Translations under genes and position numbers: made by a program
Assembly (NCBI RefSeq): GCF_002443255.2
Contig: NW_019211454.1
Location: forward strand, 8,392,248 to 8,456,247
Direction: 5' to 3'
Source: Varroa destructor
Taxonomy: Eukaryota > Arthropoda > Arachnida > Mesostigmata > Varroidae
DNA: 64,000 nucleotides
In this document: positions 34,309-46,960 of the stretch, piece after piece
How positions within the stretch are numbered: the first letter of the stretch is position 1
How the letters are laid out: every line of letters starts with the position of its first letter
The notes under the pieces: generated by a model
Database searches by the model: none
Seen by the model: the letters and a program-made list of their open reading frames with translations, nothing else
What the model was told of the DNA's origin: nothing

Positions 34309-37300
34309 TTTTAGGTTGTTTTTCTATAGTTGGTTGTGTTTAACGAGTAATTGATACTGCTTGTAGTGTGATTTGTCTTTTGGAATACGCTATGATGTTA
34401 GTTTGAAGGATTAGAGACTCGAAGCAGGTGGGAATTTGGTCCGGGAATTATTTCGTTTGAAGGTAAAGTGTTACTGGCTGTATCCCAACCGTTTGCTATA
34501 CAGTTGCTCATTTAGGGCAATACAAAACCCGTATTGATCGATTTAATGTTACAGAGTAGCCAGGGCTTTTACCCGCAAAACCAAGCGTCCAGGCGTTTAT
34601 TTCCAAAGCGAAATTCGTAACATTGTGCGGCCATACGATATTCCAAGGAATTCATAGAGAAATAATTTTTCCAGTGGCTAAAAAAATGTATGGTTGTAGC
34701 TGGTCTTAGTATTGTGTTTTGTATAAGAGTGTGACATTATTGTGTTGTTGATAGGGTAGAGTTTGTGGAAAACGACGCATTTATGACAAAACATAAATGT
34801 TACTAACTACGTACGGTACTTGCCGTCGACTAGTGCTTCATACAGCTCGAATTATACAACGAGACGAGCTGTACGTCTGTGCACGGCGTGCTTCAAGGCT
34901 GCACTGCCTCATATGATCATAAGTTTAACGTACAAACTCGTTACCACTGTGCCATTACGGAGACAACAATATCAATAGTTATTGCCTAAAAAGGTTGAGG
35001 GTTAATACGAGCTTTTGATCAGAAATCATCGCTGAAGTGTCTGTCTGCTACTGTGAGGCTCTCATTCACTAAACTCTGGAGCTCGTTGCTTTGGGACGAA
35101 GTACGAAGCTGATTTTAGTATTACTTCAAGGGGATGGTTTTATCTGATAGAGCCAATGAACCAAACACAAGAGTACAAAATGGCTCTTTATGATTTACAG
35201 GACTACAGAAGCGTTCTACATGAGATGAAATGTAGATAGAAAGACCAGTCTACGACAGAATACATATCCAGGGCTGTGGGTATTGATACTCACCCTTCCC
35301 ATCACTTCAAACACCGATATAACCCCAGCTCCAAATACTTCACGTTCTCTTAACAATAGAACACTAAAGAAAAAATATAGGATCTGCCAAGTACATTGAG
35401 CATCGCGACAGTCGAGGCAGTCATTGCCGCAGATAAAAAAGTTGGTTCTTCTAGCAAAGAACATGAAACCCACCTAGAGAAAACAAAGGGCTCGAGGCGT
35501 CCAATGTCTTTAGGACGGAAAACCCCAAACAACATTATAAGCCTTATTGATAGTTGAGAAGTCACCACTGGTTTTCGAGCACTTCTAAAGAAACCCAAAA
35601 AGGTTTTCACGAAGCGAAACTAAGTTCAATTCAATATAGATTCGATTGATTGGGGTTCTAGCTTAAAAACCCGTTCCTGATTTCTTCGAAATTTTGCTGC
35701 AAGCATTAACCCTTTTGTCGAGACTACTACCACTGCTACCAGCAACTAGATCATCCAAATAAGCTATAACGGTTAGTCCTTTTTGTTGGTGAAGTTTTTA
35801 TGTTCATTTATATTTTTTAGACATGTATTTTTGGCCCTTCTTAGCCCAGAATTAGTATCTTAATCATTTATATATCAATTTTGTTTGAGCGAGACTTAAT
35901 AATTGAGTCTATGGGTACGAGTATGGTTCGAGGTTCTTGTGAACAAGTTATTCGTGAGCCTATAGGAGGACTTTTTAAAATCTATTTGTGTGTCATACCA
36001 TAACATTATTGGCATATAACTAACGACTTATTAATGATCCATAAAAATGGATTGAAGGCCGGGACGAAACGTAGAGGATAAACTTTATTGGAAGAGGATA
36101 TTGGAACAAATATCACGAGGCGAAGCTTTACACCATCGCTCAGTTGAGGTCAAGTAAATACTTATATTTTATGTTACCACTAGCGAACACAAGAGTGCTC
36201 TTGACTTGGTAACACTCCAGTGGAGCAGGGCATTTTATCCCATAACGTTTACATTGTATATGTATATATAATTCTCTATTTTAACATAAAGCCTATCACT
36301 ATCTGGTAGGATGATAGGAGCAGTACACAAAAAATAGAGGGAAGTTTTGTGTCATAGAACGTAATGCTCCGAACAAAGGACAGACCGAACTAGATTAAGG
36401 TGTTAGCATGATTAGGTTATCGTTGAAGAGCTATGGATGAAGTATTTGTTATGATTACATATATAAACTACATATATAAAGTTACTATATAACATGTTAT
36501 TTTTTTACTCAATTATTAATTAGTAAGATCAGGTTGATAAAAACTAACAAATCAGTTGATGCCCTATCTGATAAAAAAAACATTGAATTTTACGGCTAGT
36601 TTGTCATTCAAGATTAACGGCGTACGACATGACCCTTTGTTTCGCATTCACGGCCTAGCGATTACAATCCATGTGAATCCATCTAATCGCTTAGGACCTA
36701 TTAGAAGTTGTCTCTGTTGACCTTCATGTCCTCTGGTAGAATTAAGAAAGGCAAATATTAATCATCTATTGAAACCTCGAGATTTCGTCCCTATTATCGA
36801 TATCGGTACGAAAATATTGCCTAGTTGCTTTCTAAACTCAGTTTGCATTACGTCTTAGATCTGGTGTATGTACATTTGTACATCTATCCATCCACAAATT
36901 AGGCTTGCAATTGATTTGTACAGGATAGCGAGCGTTGTAGGATCTTTGCGATGATAACACAGTGGCAACGTCAAGTAATCTGAGAAACATTCGAATGGTT
37001 TCAGCTTGAATCAGGACACAAACACATTTTGATCCTTCAGTAAAAATACGATTGTTAGAAGAGGTGAAAGGTTTCACTTCTTCGATCCGGTTTCTTTAGG
37101 TTGTTCGTATTACACTTACTAACTTGACAGGTCCTTAGAGGAGACCCTAGGTTTGTACACCTATCTGGGTAAAGATAGTAATTTTGGCTTAATTTTTATG
37201 AATACCCTCAATTAGGAAGTTCTCAGACATCAGAATAGCGACTTTACATCGACCTCAGTTTCTAGGTCCGATTAGCCTATTTATACTCATTCAGCACAGA

Positions 37301-38403
37301 AAATAATTCCCTCCCTCCTAGGTGTTTTATTCCTTGTTACTACAGAGACGCATTCTGCTTGCAGGACATTAAATCAGCCCTCATCATGCTTATCTTTGTA
37401 TGAAACTATAAGGAAAGACGGATCGTTGGAGTCAGCCGAGAAATACACAAAACAACGTGCCGGTATGAGCCAACCGTATCGAACGGTTTGTCGATTTATT
37501 ATTTGATTTAGAACGAGCTCGTATCTAGAGTTTTAATAATATTTTATTTTTTTAGTAAGAGTTTTAGTAATACCATCAATGAAGGAAATACTTTAAAGGT
37601 AATAAGATCACCCCCAAAACGATAGTTTTGTATGGATGCACCAACCCTAGAGCCTAGCACCGACAACATTAAACATTTCTTGATAGCAATATCACCCATT
37701 GATCCACAACGCTATCATTCAGTCTTAGCTACTGTGGATAACTCAAAGTCTGGTAAGATTTATTGTTGCCAGTGGCCTCGAATCGGTTCACGCAGGTTGA
37801 TCAATTTGACACTAACGTGGTCGCTGTCCTAAGGGGGTAATTTGCATTTAGTGAGTTCCCGAGTCTCACATAAAGCAGCGTTACCCGTTGGAGACGCGTA
37901 CGTATTCCGTATTTCTAAATACCATAAAAAGGCCAACTGGCATTTACTACATCTGATAAACGCTGGTTCTATCGGCACCAGTATATTTTTCCCACTTTTT
38001 TTAACCGGGCAGGCGGAGTGCATTGCCACACCAGTATAGCATGTAACCGTTGACGTAAACTTACTGGATTACGATAACGCTGTGTTATTTGTGTAGAGTG
38101 ACTTGATGGGAAGTCTGGAAAGTCGTGACTGCTAAAGTACTTCGCAGCAAAGTGGACTTGCCTCTTCGAAGTAGCGATTTTCTGTTTCATTCATGACAGA
38201 GTTAAATATGGCTAAAACAAGTTACCACCGCACCATTGCGAGGGTGACTTTACCTTATCTGGCCTATTGCAGGTAGAGCACTAGATATACACTGCAGTTA
38301 ATAGATATAGTCATACATGTATGTACCTTTCGATGTTCTACAATGCTAATTACAGTCAATTTGTGGCATATATACACAGTATAATGCAGTTTAAGGAACA
38401 CCA
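34309..38403. other. Gene-poor region upstream of the TRAF-like cluster
   Basis: About 4 kb without a recognised gene. An island open on both strands at 35216-35610 is listed separately. Two neighbouring plus ORFs at 37632-38039 (66 and 65 codons) have no motif I can name. Confidence 0.55.
35381..35557 (+). CDS. Exon-like island, strand uncertain
   Basis: The plus frame reads 58 codons of a hydrophilic, Lys/Ser-rich peptide (ATVEAVIAADKKVGSSSKE) to TGA at 35555-35557, after AAAAAATATAG. The minus strand of the same block has better splice signals (TATATTTTTTCTTTAG at about 35355, AGG|GTGAGT at about 35285). It encodes hydrophobic peptides (VLLLREREVFGAGVISVFE), but its phases do not join. 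Only one strand, if either, is real. Confidence 0.22.
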   Translation, partial: DLPSTLSIATVEAVIAADKKVGSSSKEHETHLEKTKGSRRPMSLGRKTPNNIISLIDS

Positions 38404-38958
38404 GCTTCATCTGCCAACTGGTGTTCAGGATGCAGCGACCATATTATATTAAGTCCTCGTGGTGTTCCTATCCGTACGTTCTACCAGCTCCAGCTTGGTT
38501 GTAAATGTGGAATAGGCTCGCCGAGGCCAAACAGACGATTTCAATGAAAGGGTCACGTAAATAGCTGCAAAACAAATGACTTATCGATTGGTTCAATACA
38601 TCTACAAGATATTCATCAGTTAAATGACTTCAACGAGCGAACGCGCAACACTGTTTTACAACAGGTTTATATTGACCGACAGGCTATTAATTCTAAGCAG
38701 GCAAGTAAGAGAAACACAAATGCAGAACCAATAAGATATTTTGAAGCTCACATGCTGTTGACCAAGAGGAAACTCTAGGAAAGCATTAGATAAGCTTATG
38801 GAACTGCATCAAGTGGTGAAAAAGAAATTGCCGGTAACGCTTTTACCAACAGCTTGAGAAGATCAGTGTGTCAGATCGTTTCTGTGTGCAAGAACAATGG
38901 TAGAGGCAGCATGGAACACCTTCATTTAACCTACTGTTTTCTTGGTTTGGCGATTTAA
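38404..38958 (+). pseudogene. TRAF-like pseudogene copy A (RING end, zinc finger, coiled coil, MATH start)
   Basis: One frame covers all 185 codons, interrupted only by TGA 38545, TAG 38776 and TAA 38791. It begins at the last RING cysteine pair (NWCSGC) and reaches the TRAF zinc finger (QLQLGCKCGIG, then H and C in GHVNSC). A coiled-coil-like stretch follows (IHLQDIHQLNDFNERTRN), then a MATH-type strand pair (CKNNGRG ... LHLTYCFLG). Order and spacing match the copies at 42991 and 58163. The RING N-terminal half is missing and a TAA lies just upstream. Damage by nonsense alone, without frameshift, suggests fairly recent decay. A functional protein would be a TRAF-type adaptor or E3 ligase; this copy cannot make one. 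Confidence 0.75.
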
Positions 38959-39640
38959 GAGTTATAAGAACTGTAGTTCGGCACAGCTGCAAAAAAAGAG
39001 ATTGCAGATATTTGTTTCCAGGTGTTGGATTTAGATAGATAGGTTAGCGGTATCGACTATTTGGGCTCTTCTACACGTACAAATAACAGCTTTCTCTAAC
39101 CTGTATATAATATAATGGGTCAGTACTCTTCACGGGAGCGAAACTGTCGCTATAAAGCGATCCCTGGGAGAGGTTTCGGATTCGGAATTTGAAATACAGG
39201 GAAATCAGTTGAATAGTGCGCCCTCTACATAAGTGGGTTACTTGTCATTAGTTATTGCTGCTATTCGAACATAAGTGACAGAATAACATACAACTGAAGC
39301 AATCAGTTAGGCTGATTTGATAGAACACAGGTGAAAGTAGTTCAGTAGTCTTCCTGACAGCCATATTTCGCCGCAAACAAAAAGGTATTTAGAAATTATG
39401 TCTGAGTTCATATTCGAGTAGCCCCTCACCATGAGCATCACCTGAAAAAAGTGCCTCCAGATTACATCGGCTGCCTCATAAGTGTACCATTCTTCGTAAG
39501 TAACAGTCTCACAAGAATATACTAATGTGCGTGTAGCCTATTCGGTTTTTCACGGTAATCGTATGCTTGTCAATACTAGTAGCTTATAAAATTCATAAGA
39601 TATTTAAAGTTAAGAACGTTGAACTTTTTGAGGCCGAGAA

Positions 39641-40410
39641 CAACTGCGTCTTTATGGGTTTCCAGCAGAACTTGATATGGATTCAGTGAAACTCCAGTCA
39701 CTGACTTCGTCTTTATTTATCAAAGCTTGTGCCTGCGTATGCTGCGAACATGCGGGTTCCATCCTTTCTAGTTGCTCGAAAGACCGTGTTATCTATCCGG
39801 AATATATCGGTTATCCTCATCTCTCATTTCCTCGACGTGGTGTCCTAGATGTAAGCATTTTGCCCCTACAAAACCCAGCCGGTCTCATGATTCAGGTGTT
39901 TGCCCAACTACGGCTTCAATGTAGATGTGGATTCGAGGAAAGTCCCATCGCAATTAAACAACACTCTTGACAGAAAGATCCCATCTGGATGAAGCAGGGA
40001 CTTCGCATAATCCATGGAGATATCTCAGTGGACTACAAGAGGCAGTCGATCAGTAGCTGGAGAACTTGGACGATCGGATCCGCTATATTGTCCGAGAAGA
40101 TATATCAACATATGGAAGACCGCCGCGGTTTGGGTGATTCGCGTGAGAATGCTCGCAGTACAACCGTTAGGGCCAGCGGAGAACTTGATACAAGCAAAAA
40201 CTGAGGTACTTACGGATATTGAACGAGTCACTGCGGCGTTTAAAGAAGATTCGTTAGGTCAGGCTGCTTCCTCTCCTAGGACAACCCTTGGTTCGATTTT
40301 GACAAGTTATACCAACGCTTCTTTGACACCCGGCTATCATTTCAGGTAGTTTCTTCGTCAAAGGAGAACGTTAGCATCTGCTTTTGTACGTGAGTTTCGC
40401 TTGAAAAAGG
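39641..40410 (+). pseudogene. TRAF-like pseudogene copy B (near full length)
   Basis: Starts with LYGFPAELDMDS, which aligns without gaps to FYGLPPALDIGS of the copy at 58163. The RING also aligns without gaps, but the zinc ligands His4, Cys5 and Cys6 are replaced by Arg, Tyr and Tyr. The last RING pair, WCPRC (about 39837), is in another frame. The zinc finger QLRLQCRCGFEE follows in the first frame and ends at TGA 39968. The coiled coil continues across a stop at 40202. The MATH start DFDKLYQRF and ICFC follow, with a TGA where copy C has Trp. Three ligand losses, a double frame change and several stops make this a pseudogene. It has the same strand and order as its neighbours. Confidence 0.8.
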
Positions 40411-41220
40411 CTAACATAGTATTTATTCCGGTTTGCTTGCCGGCCCCTGCAATGCTGCCGACAGCAGGTTTTTCTAGCCGGTTCATAGGGAAATTACATT
40501 AAGTATTTACGATATAGGTGACACTGCAATCGAGAGGGTTACTTTCAAATCATTCGATAACGGCGCGTATTCTCACAGATATGAAAGGCCGAACAGATCA
40601 ATAATCTGTAGCAAATTCCCGAGGAGGTTGCCAGTGCTCTTGGAGCGGAAATGCGTAGTAAATGAGACAGTCTGCGTTTTCATTACAATTGAACCTTTGA
40701 GAAAAGCAGGTGTTTTCGGCTTTCGATCGTTTTTTCACTCACCGACAGAAAATAGTGCGATGACGGCATTTGAGAGGAGTCCACAAGATTGAGAATCTTA
40801 TCTTGAAATGATGAGTCAAAATAATGACCATCCTTTAGCGCCAGTCGAAACGCCACTGAATTTGTCGGTGAATGACGATATGCCTGTAAGAGCAAAGTGT
40901 GTCAGAAGATTAACAAGGTACGTATAACTTATAGCAAGTTCGTAACGGATAATAAATCGGGCTGTGCACGTGGATGCACACTGTCAAGTCCGAGGATTCT
41001 CTAGACTCTTCGATTATTGTAAGTATCGTTAGGTTCTATAAGGATTTTTAATAAGCACAAACTGTTTCAATTTAGGCGCAACTATCTAAAAAGCCTTTTT
41101 ATTTCTTTACACTTAGCTACAATTGCTGATTTAACCATTACTTTAATTGTAATTTCGTACATACGATTGCCTTATTATACGTACATGAGTATAATAATAA
41201 TAATATATTCAATAAAAATT

Positions 41221-41285
41221 GGCGGGATTCGATCCATCGACCTGTAGAATTTTGATTCATGGGTATGTCTGCTTGAGCCGCACAA
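41221..41285 (-). other. tRNA-like remnant (initiator-Met-type T arm) or SINE head
   Basis: The minus strand contains AGGTCGATGGATCGAA (41243-41228), identical over 16 nt to the variable/T-arm region of eukaryotic initiator tRNA-Met as I know it. It carries a near-consensus B box (GGATCGAATCC). About 40 nt upstream, GGCTCAAGCAGA resembles a pol III A box. The anticodon and acceptor stems do not pair, so this is not a working tRNA. It could be a tRNA pseudogene or part of a tRNA-derived SINE. Confidence 0.35.
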
Positions 41286-42844
41286 ATTGATATTTGGCTT
41301 ATGGTGTCCAAGTAAAAGAGACACTGAAAATGTGTTTGGGCAATTCTAATAAGCTTTTCCCAGTTACAATCATGTCGTTTAGATACGTAACATATCCTTT
41401 CAAGACACACTTTTCGCTTCTTTCTTATAGGTCTTATATAAAAAATGTTCTGTATAATCTTTGATATAGAAAAGATACGATACAATTTCGCATATAAGTT
41501 TATTAAACACAGAGGTTAGTTGAAGATCTCCAGTTACTGTTATATAAGTTGAAATTTCTCGTCGAGATCACTTGCAGATAGTAGTTCGTCCGGTATCAGT
41601 AACAAGAACTTTTCGTTTTAGAGGGATTGTAACTCCTACAGCATTACGAGGCTAGAACATACTTTTTTTTTTTTTTAATAATATCAATCTTGTTTAATTT
41701 CACGTATAGTGGACTACTGCTTTATTTCTGTACACGCCCCGCTGCTAGCATGTTTACTACGATTTATCTAATCGACGTGGAACATCGTAGCGTAGATAAA
41801 ATATCCAACGGCAGTAGTCGGCTGGGGCGATATATATATAGCGATATGGCGCGATAATTTGAACCGCAGAATTATGGATCAAAGGATTCTTGTACACTCA
41901 ATGAAACGACGACTAACTAAACGCAAAAGATATAACACGGAACCATATGCATATAGATTCTACATAAACCAGCCTCTATAAACAGCACTTTGAACCGATT
42001 TACAGCGATAGTAGAATTGACCTCCATAGTTCTTAATTAGGGAGACATAGTTCTTAATTTCTATCATGCCGCATAAAATGCTTTACTATAACTATATAGA
42101 TTTCCTACGCTATTGATTCAGGCATGTTTCTCTCTTGAAATGGCGGATCAAGTCCCTGAAGATCGAGCCAGATTCCGCACATATTCCTTGTCTCGTTTCG
42201 ATCTGCTCGATTATAGTGGTGGTATTTGAACGCACTCGAATAGACTGATCTATGTATACAAATATTCATCGTTTGTTGAATAGGCGCCGTTTGAAAGTCG
42301 ATTTTTACGGTAGAAAGGGAATGCAACGATGCCCGAATTTGTCTTCATAGAAAGGTTCCAGATGATACAACTTTAGGCATGGAAGCGACTATGTCTGACG
42401 TAGAAGACAATGCGACTGAAAGCAGATTCGGCCAACCATCATTACGAGTAGTAATGGACTTTTTAATGCCACTTTCTAACAACTTCATGCAGGATTTTGA
42501 AAATATAGCTTAAAAGTATGAACGTATTCGACCTGGCATTTAAAAATAACACGGGAAGCTTAAACGATTGTTTCGAACGACGTAGTTACTTAATTACCGC
42601 TTTTACCGTACCAATATTTACTAGAATTGGTTTTCCTAACATAACTTTTGCCACCGTATTCGACTTCCATGGAGCAAAACAGCTTCAATAGCGACCTCGG
42701 AATCGATGCGGAGTAGAGATAGGCAAGCATCGGCGACAGACAAATGCTCATTTAGGTGAGGAGCACTTACCTGTAAAATTTACTGTAAAAACCTAGCAGG
42801 AAATCTAATAATAAGTAAAAAATGTCAACTGTATCGTTTTGCAG

Positions 42845-42991
42845 GTGGCGCATCGAAGTGCAAGGAGTTCAGCGGCTGATGAATTTCTGGAAAGGAGCGA
42901 ATCATCGTCTGCTGTCGCGTTCTACCAAGCAAGGCAACAGCCTTTGAACTTTACCCCTGCGCCCCATTACCTCAGCTTGGATTCATTTTGA
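42845..42991 (+). CDS. Possible terminal exon just upstream of copy C
   Basis: A good acceptor (TATCGTTTTGCAG|GTG) opens a 48-codon frame ending in TGA at 42989-42991. The peptide is Ser/Ala/Glu-rich, then contains QARQQPLNFTPAPHY. A second frame is also open for 36 codons from the same acceptor. A possible upstream exon ends at TTTAG|GTGAGG (42760), but the phases fit only the second frame. No homology is recognised, and it may be unrelated to the TRAF-like copies. Confidence 0.3.
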   Translation: MAHRSARSSAADEFLERSESSSAVAFYQARQQPLNFTPAPHYLSLDSF

Positions 42992-43841
42992 GTCTGTTTA
43001 GGATGTGGTTTCAACGGCTGCCCCTAGAACTTCACATAGGTGCAGTAAATCTAACCTCGTTGAGTTCCTTTGCTCAAACAGACGATTATGCCTGTATAGG
43101 TCGCATCGTGCAGGACCTTCATTCTTAGTATGCTTTCACGACCATGTCATCTGTTCGACTTGCGGGATTTCCGATCCATCGTCCACTCCATCCGCGGCGC
43201 GGTGTCCTGGATGTAAGCGTCGCATGACTGTGAACTCCAGGGGGTGTCCCTATCCGTGTATTCGCCGACCTTTAACTTCAATGAGAATGTGGATTCCAAG
43301 AAACACTTAGCAAAATCAGACAACATCTGCTAACTCTTGAGCCATCCTGTCAAGCGGAGGTGCTAAGTGATACGCCAGTTACTCCTATGAGTATAAGCTC
43401 ACAATTAGTCGTCTAATTAGTTATAAAAAGGGCTCGGATGAAGCCATTCGCAGTATAACTCGGGAGGAGCTTGGTCGAATCACACACTGGACGGTTGGTA
43501 CAGAAGAACCCAACAACTCGAGCGCCACAAGTGCCAACGTTAAGAAGGATATTCACGCGGACATACTCATCACTAAGAAGAAGCTTCTTGAAAAAATCCA
43601 AAAGATCACAATCCTATATAGAGGGACCTCCATTAGCGAAACTGATTCCCCGGGCACAGCCTTCTTCTGGCCTGACTGCGAACAACTATACATGTGTTTC
43701 AATGTAACCCGTAGTTTGACCCAGTCACAGTACAGGAAGATTTCCGGCATTTGCTTTTGTGTGTGGATTCAACCGGAGGAGCCTGTAGATCACGATTACT
43801 TTGGATTTCCTCTAGGCCGGCGTAAGACTGCTAAAAAATAA
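42991..43841 (+). pseudogene. TRAF-like pseudogene copy C (best-preserved full-length copy)
   Basis: The N-terminus (RLPLELHIGAVNL) aligns to LPPALDIGSADVI of the 58163 copy. The RING keeps VCFHDHVICSTC and ARCPGC in the next frame, but the second Cys is lost at an indel near 43100. The zinc finger (VFADL, ECGFQE, RQH, SC) returns to the first frame, with stops at 43267 and 43276. From 43371 to TAA 43839-43841 a third segment is open for 156 codons. It encodes a charged helical stretch (ILITKKKLLEKIQKI) and the start of a MATH domain (FFWPDCEQLY; SGICFCVWIQPEE; YFGFPLG), where it ends prematurely. The frameshifts largely cancel, which keeps the long 3' frame. It is either a pseudogene or, if the 3' frame is expressed, a RING-less fragment. 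Confidence 0.8.
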
Positions 43842-46364
43842 AGTTCGCAAAAGAATTATTCTGCGCCTTTACGACAGAGACGGCGCTGTATAGAGGAGTA
43901 CCTTTTTTTTCACTACTGTAACTCGAGATGGCAGCCACCGTCAGCCTTTTAATAGTCCTAAAATGACATTGGCGCAGGCGTGGCGCATGCAGGAAAGGTG
44001 TGTGTTTCCGTCACTGTTGATTAAAGGGAAAAGCTATAAGCGGCCACTTAGAAATTAATGAAGACGTTCTTCGCGTGCTACAAAACAAGCCCGTATCGGA
44101 ATTCAGCATAAACGACTTACTACTGTTACGACGCACTTCAGATACGCAAACCTTAATCTAGAACGACCTTCTAAAGTCCTATATTTTTTTTTCTAATTTA
44201 ATTAGTAAAGTAGCTGACAAATCTGTACCATCAATGGCATTTATTGACTATGGGGAAACCTCGTGTTAGGTGCTACATCAGTTATATTTGTATATGTGCA
44301 TGTAATAAAGAATAGAAAAGCCAGCAGTACCGATATGCGGACCTTTCTACAAGTTGAATTTACCTAGATTATCTAAAAGCAATTAATTATTCTAAATTTT
44401 AAGAGCATCTAGCGAAAAATTAACGTACCTATAATTTACCAAGGGAGCAGAGAGATTCGGAGAGCAGCAAGCTTATTTTGATTATCTACAACAGATCAGT
44501 AAAGAGTTTCCATACTGCTGGATCAACGTAGGAAACAATGCAATTGTTTGCTACGTTGCTAATATTTAAGGCATTTGAGAATCTAACAGACTAAAGCTTG
44601 GCTAACTTTAGTATTATATTAGGCCTTTACTCGTTTACAATAGGCTTTTACCCAGTTCCGTGACACATATAACAGGCTAAGTATAATAGCATTCGATCAA
44701 AAAATAGTCAATAGTATAGAAGAGAGTACCGGAAGATGCAACCGCATCAGTCCCCATTCAGATAAATATACTTTAATAGCTTTTTTTCTTTTATCAGTAA
44801 CGACTGTTTCAGACTATTACTTTTAACATTTCCCTAGGCAAACGCATAGCTACTAATATTTGTGATTCTTATTAACGATTCATTTTAATCACACCCTTTT
44901 GAAAGGTCATGGTTGTAGTGACTGGTACGTCCGACTGCACCGCAGGACCTCGATGACCATCCGAGATCAAGATCAGATGGCACTGGCACGTTATTAGAGG
45001 CAATTGTCGTCAATGTAGTTAAGCAATATCGCTATTCGGTGTATACAAACATTTTTGAATTTTGTCTTCAACTTAAACAGAAAATTCAGCATTCAGCTGC
45101 TGTATACCGACAAAACAAACCAATCCGAATATCGTTTGTCACAGACTTCTACTAGAGTACTCGAAAATCGATTGTCTAATGGCAAACCATTGAACGATAA
45201 AAGCGGTTTTAGAGATCGCTGCTGGCTAAAAGTCAACGGTGGATCCAGCAACTTAGCGATACCGACACCAGTCCGACGAAACGACGTTATCCATAATGAG
45301 CACAACTCCGACATGACTAGCGCGTGACCTCTGGTCTCGACGCAAAAGTCGTCAACACTTGGGCCAACAAACTGCTCCCTGTAACAGTTTGGGTTTACGA
45401 ACGAGTCTCATCACTCCGTATTTTGAATGTCTTTGATGAGTACTTGAGATGAATATTTGGCATTGAGCCAAAACATACTTGCATAACCATCCTCTTCTGA
45501 AGCTTTAGTGTTTCTTCCTTCGTCCTGTATATGTGAAGTTACATGTAAGGCTCTCAGTAGCTCTCCTAAATAGGACCAGATTTCTTAAATCCCACAAATG
45601 CAAGAAAATTTTTCTTTATCTCATTTTAAGGAAGCTTATAAGAAAGAACATTCTACCGTAAAGCCCCGCCAATTCTTTAACATTAAACAAAGGACATTTG
45701 TAGTGCGGTCCGCTAGCAAACCCCAATGTTACTCATTAGAACGACGCAAATATTTTAATGAATTTCAGTGGATTTGCTCAATCGGACGAAAAAAGTTTTC
45801 ATAATAAGGAATGGGTGATGATAAGTTGTTTCTTCGTCTGCCTTTTAACTTACGCGACAGCTCTAGCGTCTTTTAAGTTTGTCAGGCGAGCACGTTTCTG
45901 TTGCACTATCGCGAGAGGTGATAGAAATACATGTCGAGTGGCAACATATAGTTCCACCACTGACATGTATGTCTCGGCTCTTATTACTCCTCAATGAAAC
46001 GCATGTGTTAGTGCGTTTGCTTTCAGTCAGCCGTCATCAACGCCATCGTACGCCAACAGCTGCAACTGTTGCTATCGTCATGTACGCCCACATCAGGCAA
46101 CGACCTATCGGTACCATCGACCGCTAGCTACCCTTATCCGTCGCTACACGCAGAACATCTCCCTGTCAGTTAGTAAGAAGCCGTATGTGAGATGAACCGT
46201 AGCTGTTCGTGATCTTCGTGCGTGTCAAGCTGACCTATCAATTCTAACCTAGTTTGCTGCTCATTTAGAAAATTCTACTGATGCTACGGTCGAGTAGAAT
46301 ATACAACGGGAAATCGGTTTCTTTCGACGCTCGCAGACACCTAAAGGCCTGTGCAAAAATACGC

Positions 46365-46960
46365 CTTCAACGTCCGTCAACTGACCTCTTCGTAGGTTCG
46401 GCAGGACTGGTTCCAGTGTCTTCGTTCTCGAAGCCTGCACATGCGTTGACTATGACTATGGGGTCCTCGCTTTTCACTGCGAGATATACACCAGCCATTA
46501 AGAATCGTCCGTCTTGCACGGTGCTATAAATCCTCCAAGTCTTGGAGGGTTTGCTGTCAATGAATTCGTGAAGACTTACTTTCAGTGCGAGTTTGGATTT
46601 CAAACGTTAGTAGGAATCAGGAAGCATCTGTGAACAAAGAGGAGGCCACATTGTACGGCAGGAACTTCGAGCTTTGCTAGCTCTGCGCCAGTCGTCAGTC
46701 TGAAGAAACTAAATAAACGTAGACTAATAGCCGAGACTCTTATAAGAGGCGGAATAAGCTAGAAGCCATCAAACATCTTGTATCGTATTTAAGGGAAAGT
46801 TAGCAAACTAAAATGCTCTTCAATGATTCGTCCTCTTCCATGATAATCTTAGCTAATAGAGAAAGTAACATGGAAGCTGTCAACGGAATAATGAAACTAA
46901 CTTGCGATTTAAAATACAGAAAACAGAAAGATAAAAGGACGTTAACACTGTCGACGCAGC
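46365..46960 (+). pseudogene. TRAF-like pseudogene copy D
   Basis: The pre-RING segment VGSAGLVPVSSFS matches IGSADVIPLTPFS of the 58163 copy. A decayed RING core (CVDYDYGV for CVYDHAI) and the zinc-finger block (EFVKTYFQCEFGFQ, then RKHL) share one frame, with TAA in between and TGA after KHL. One zinc-finger Cys has become Phe. A helical, charged remnant (ANRESNMEAVNGIMKL) at about 46850 stands where the coiled coil is expected. No MATH domain is recognised. The plus-strand ORF at 46281-46529 covers only the N-terminal part. Confidence 0.65.

Noticed and set aside
45055..45327. 90-codon plus ORF, hydrophilic
   Set aside because: Non-ATG start, both strands open, and no match to the cluster family.
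45879..46127. 82-codon plus ORF in a GC-richer patch before copy D
   Set aside because: Starts at TTG with no clear acceptor, three frames are partly open, and no motif is recognised.
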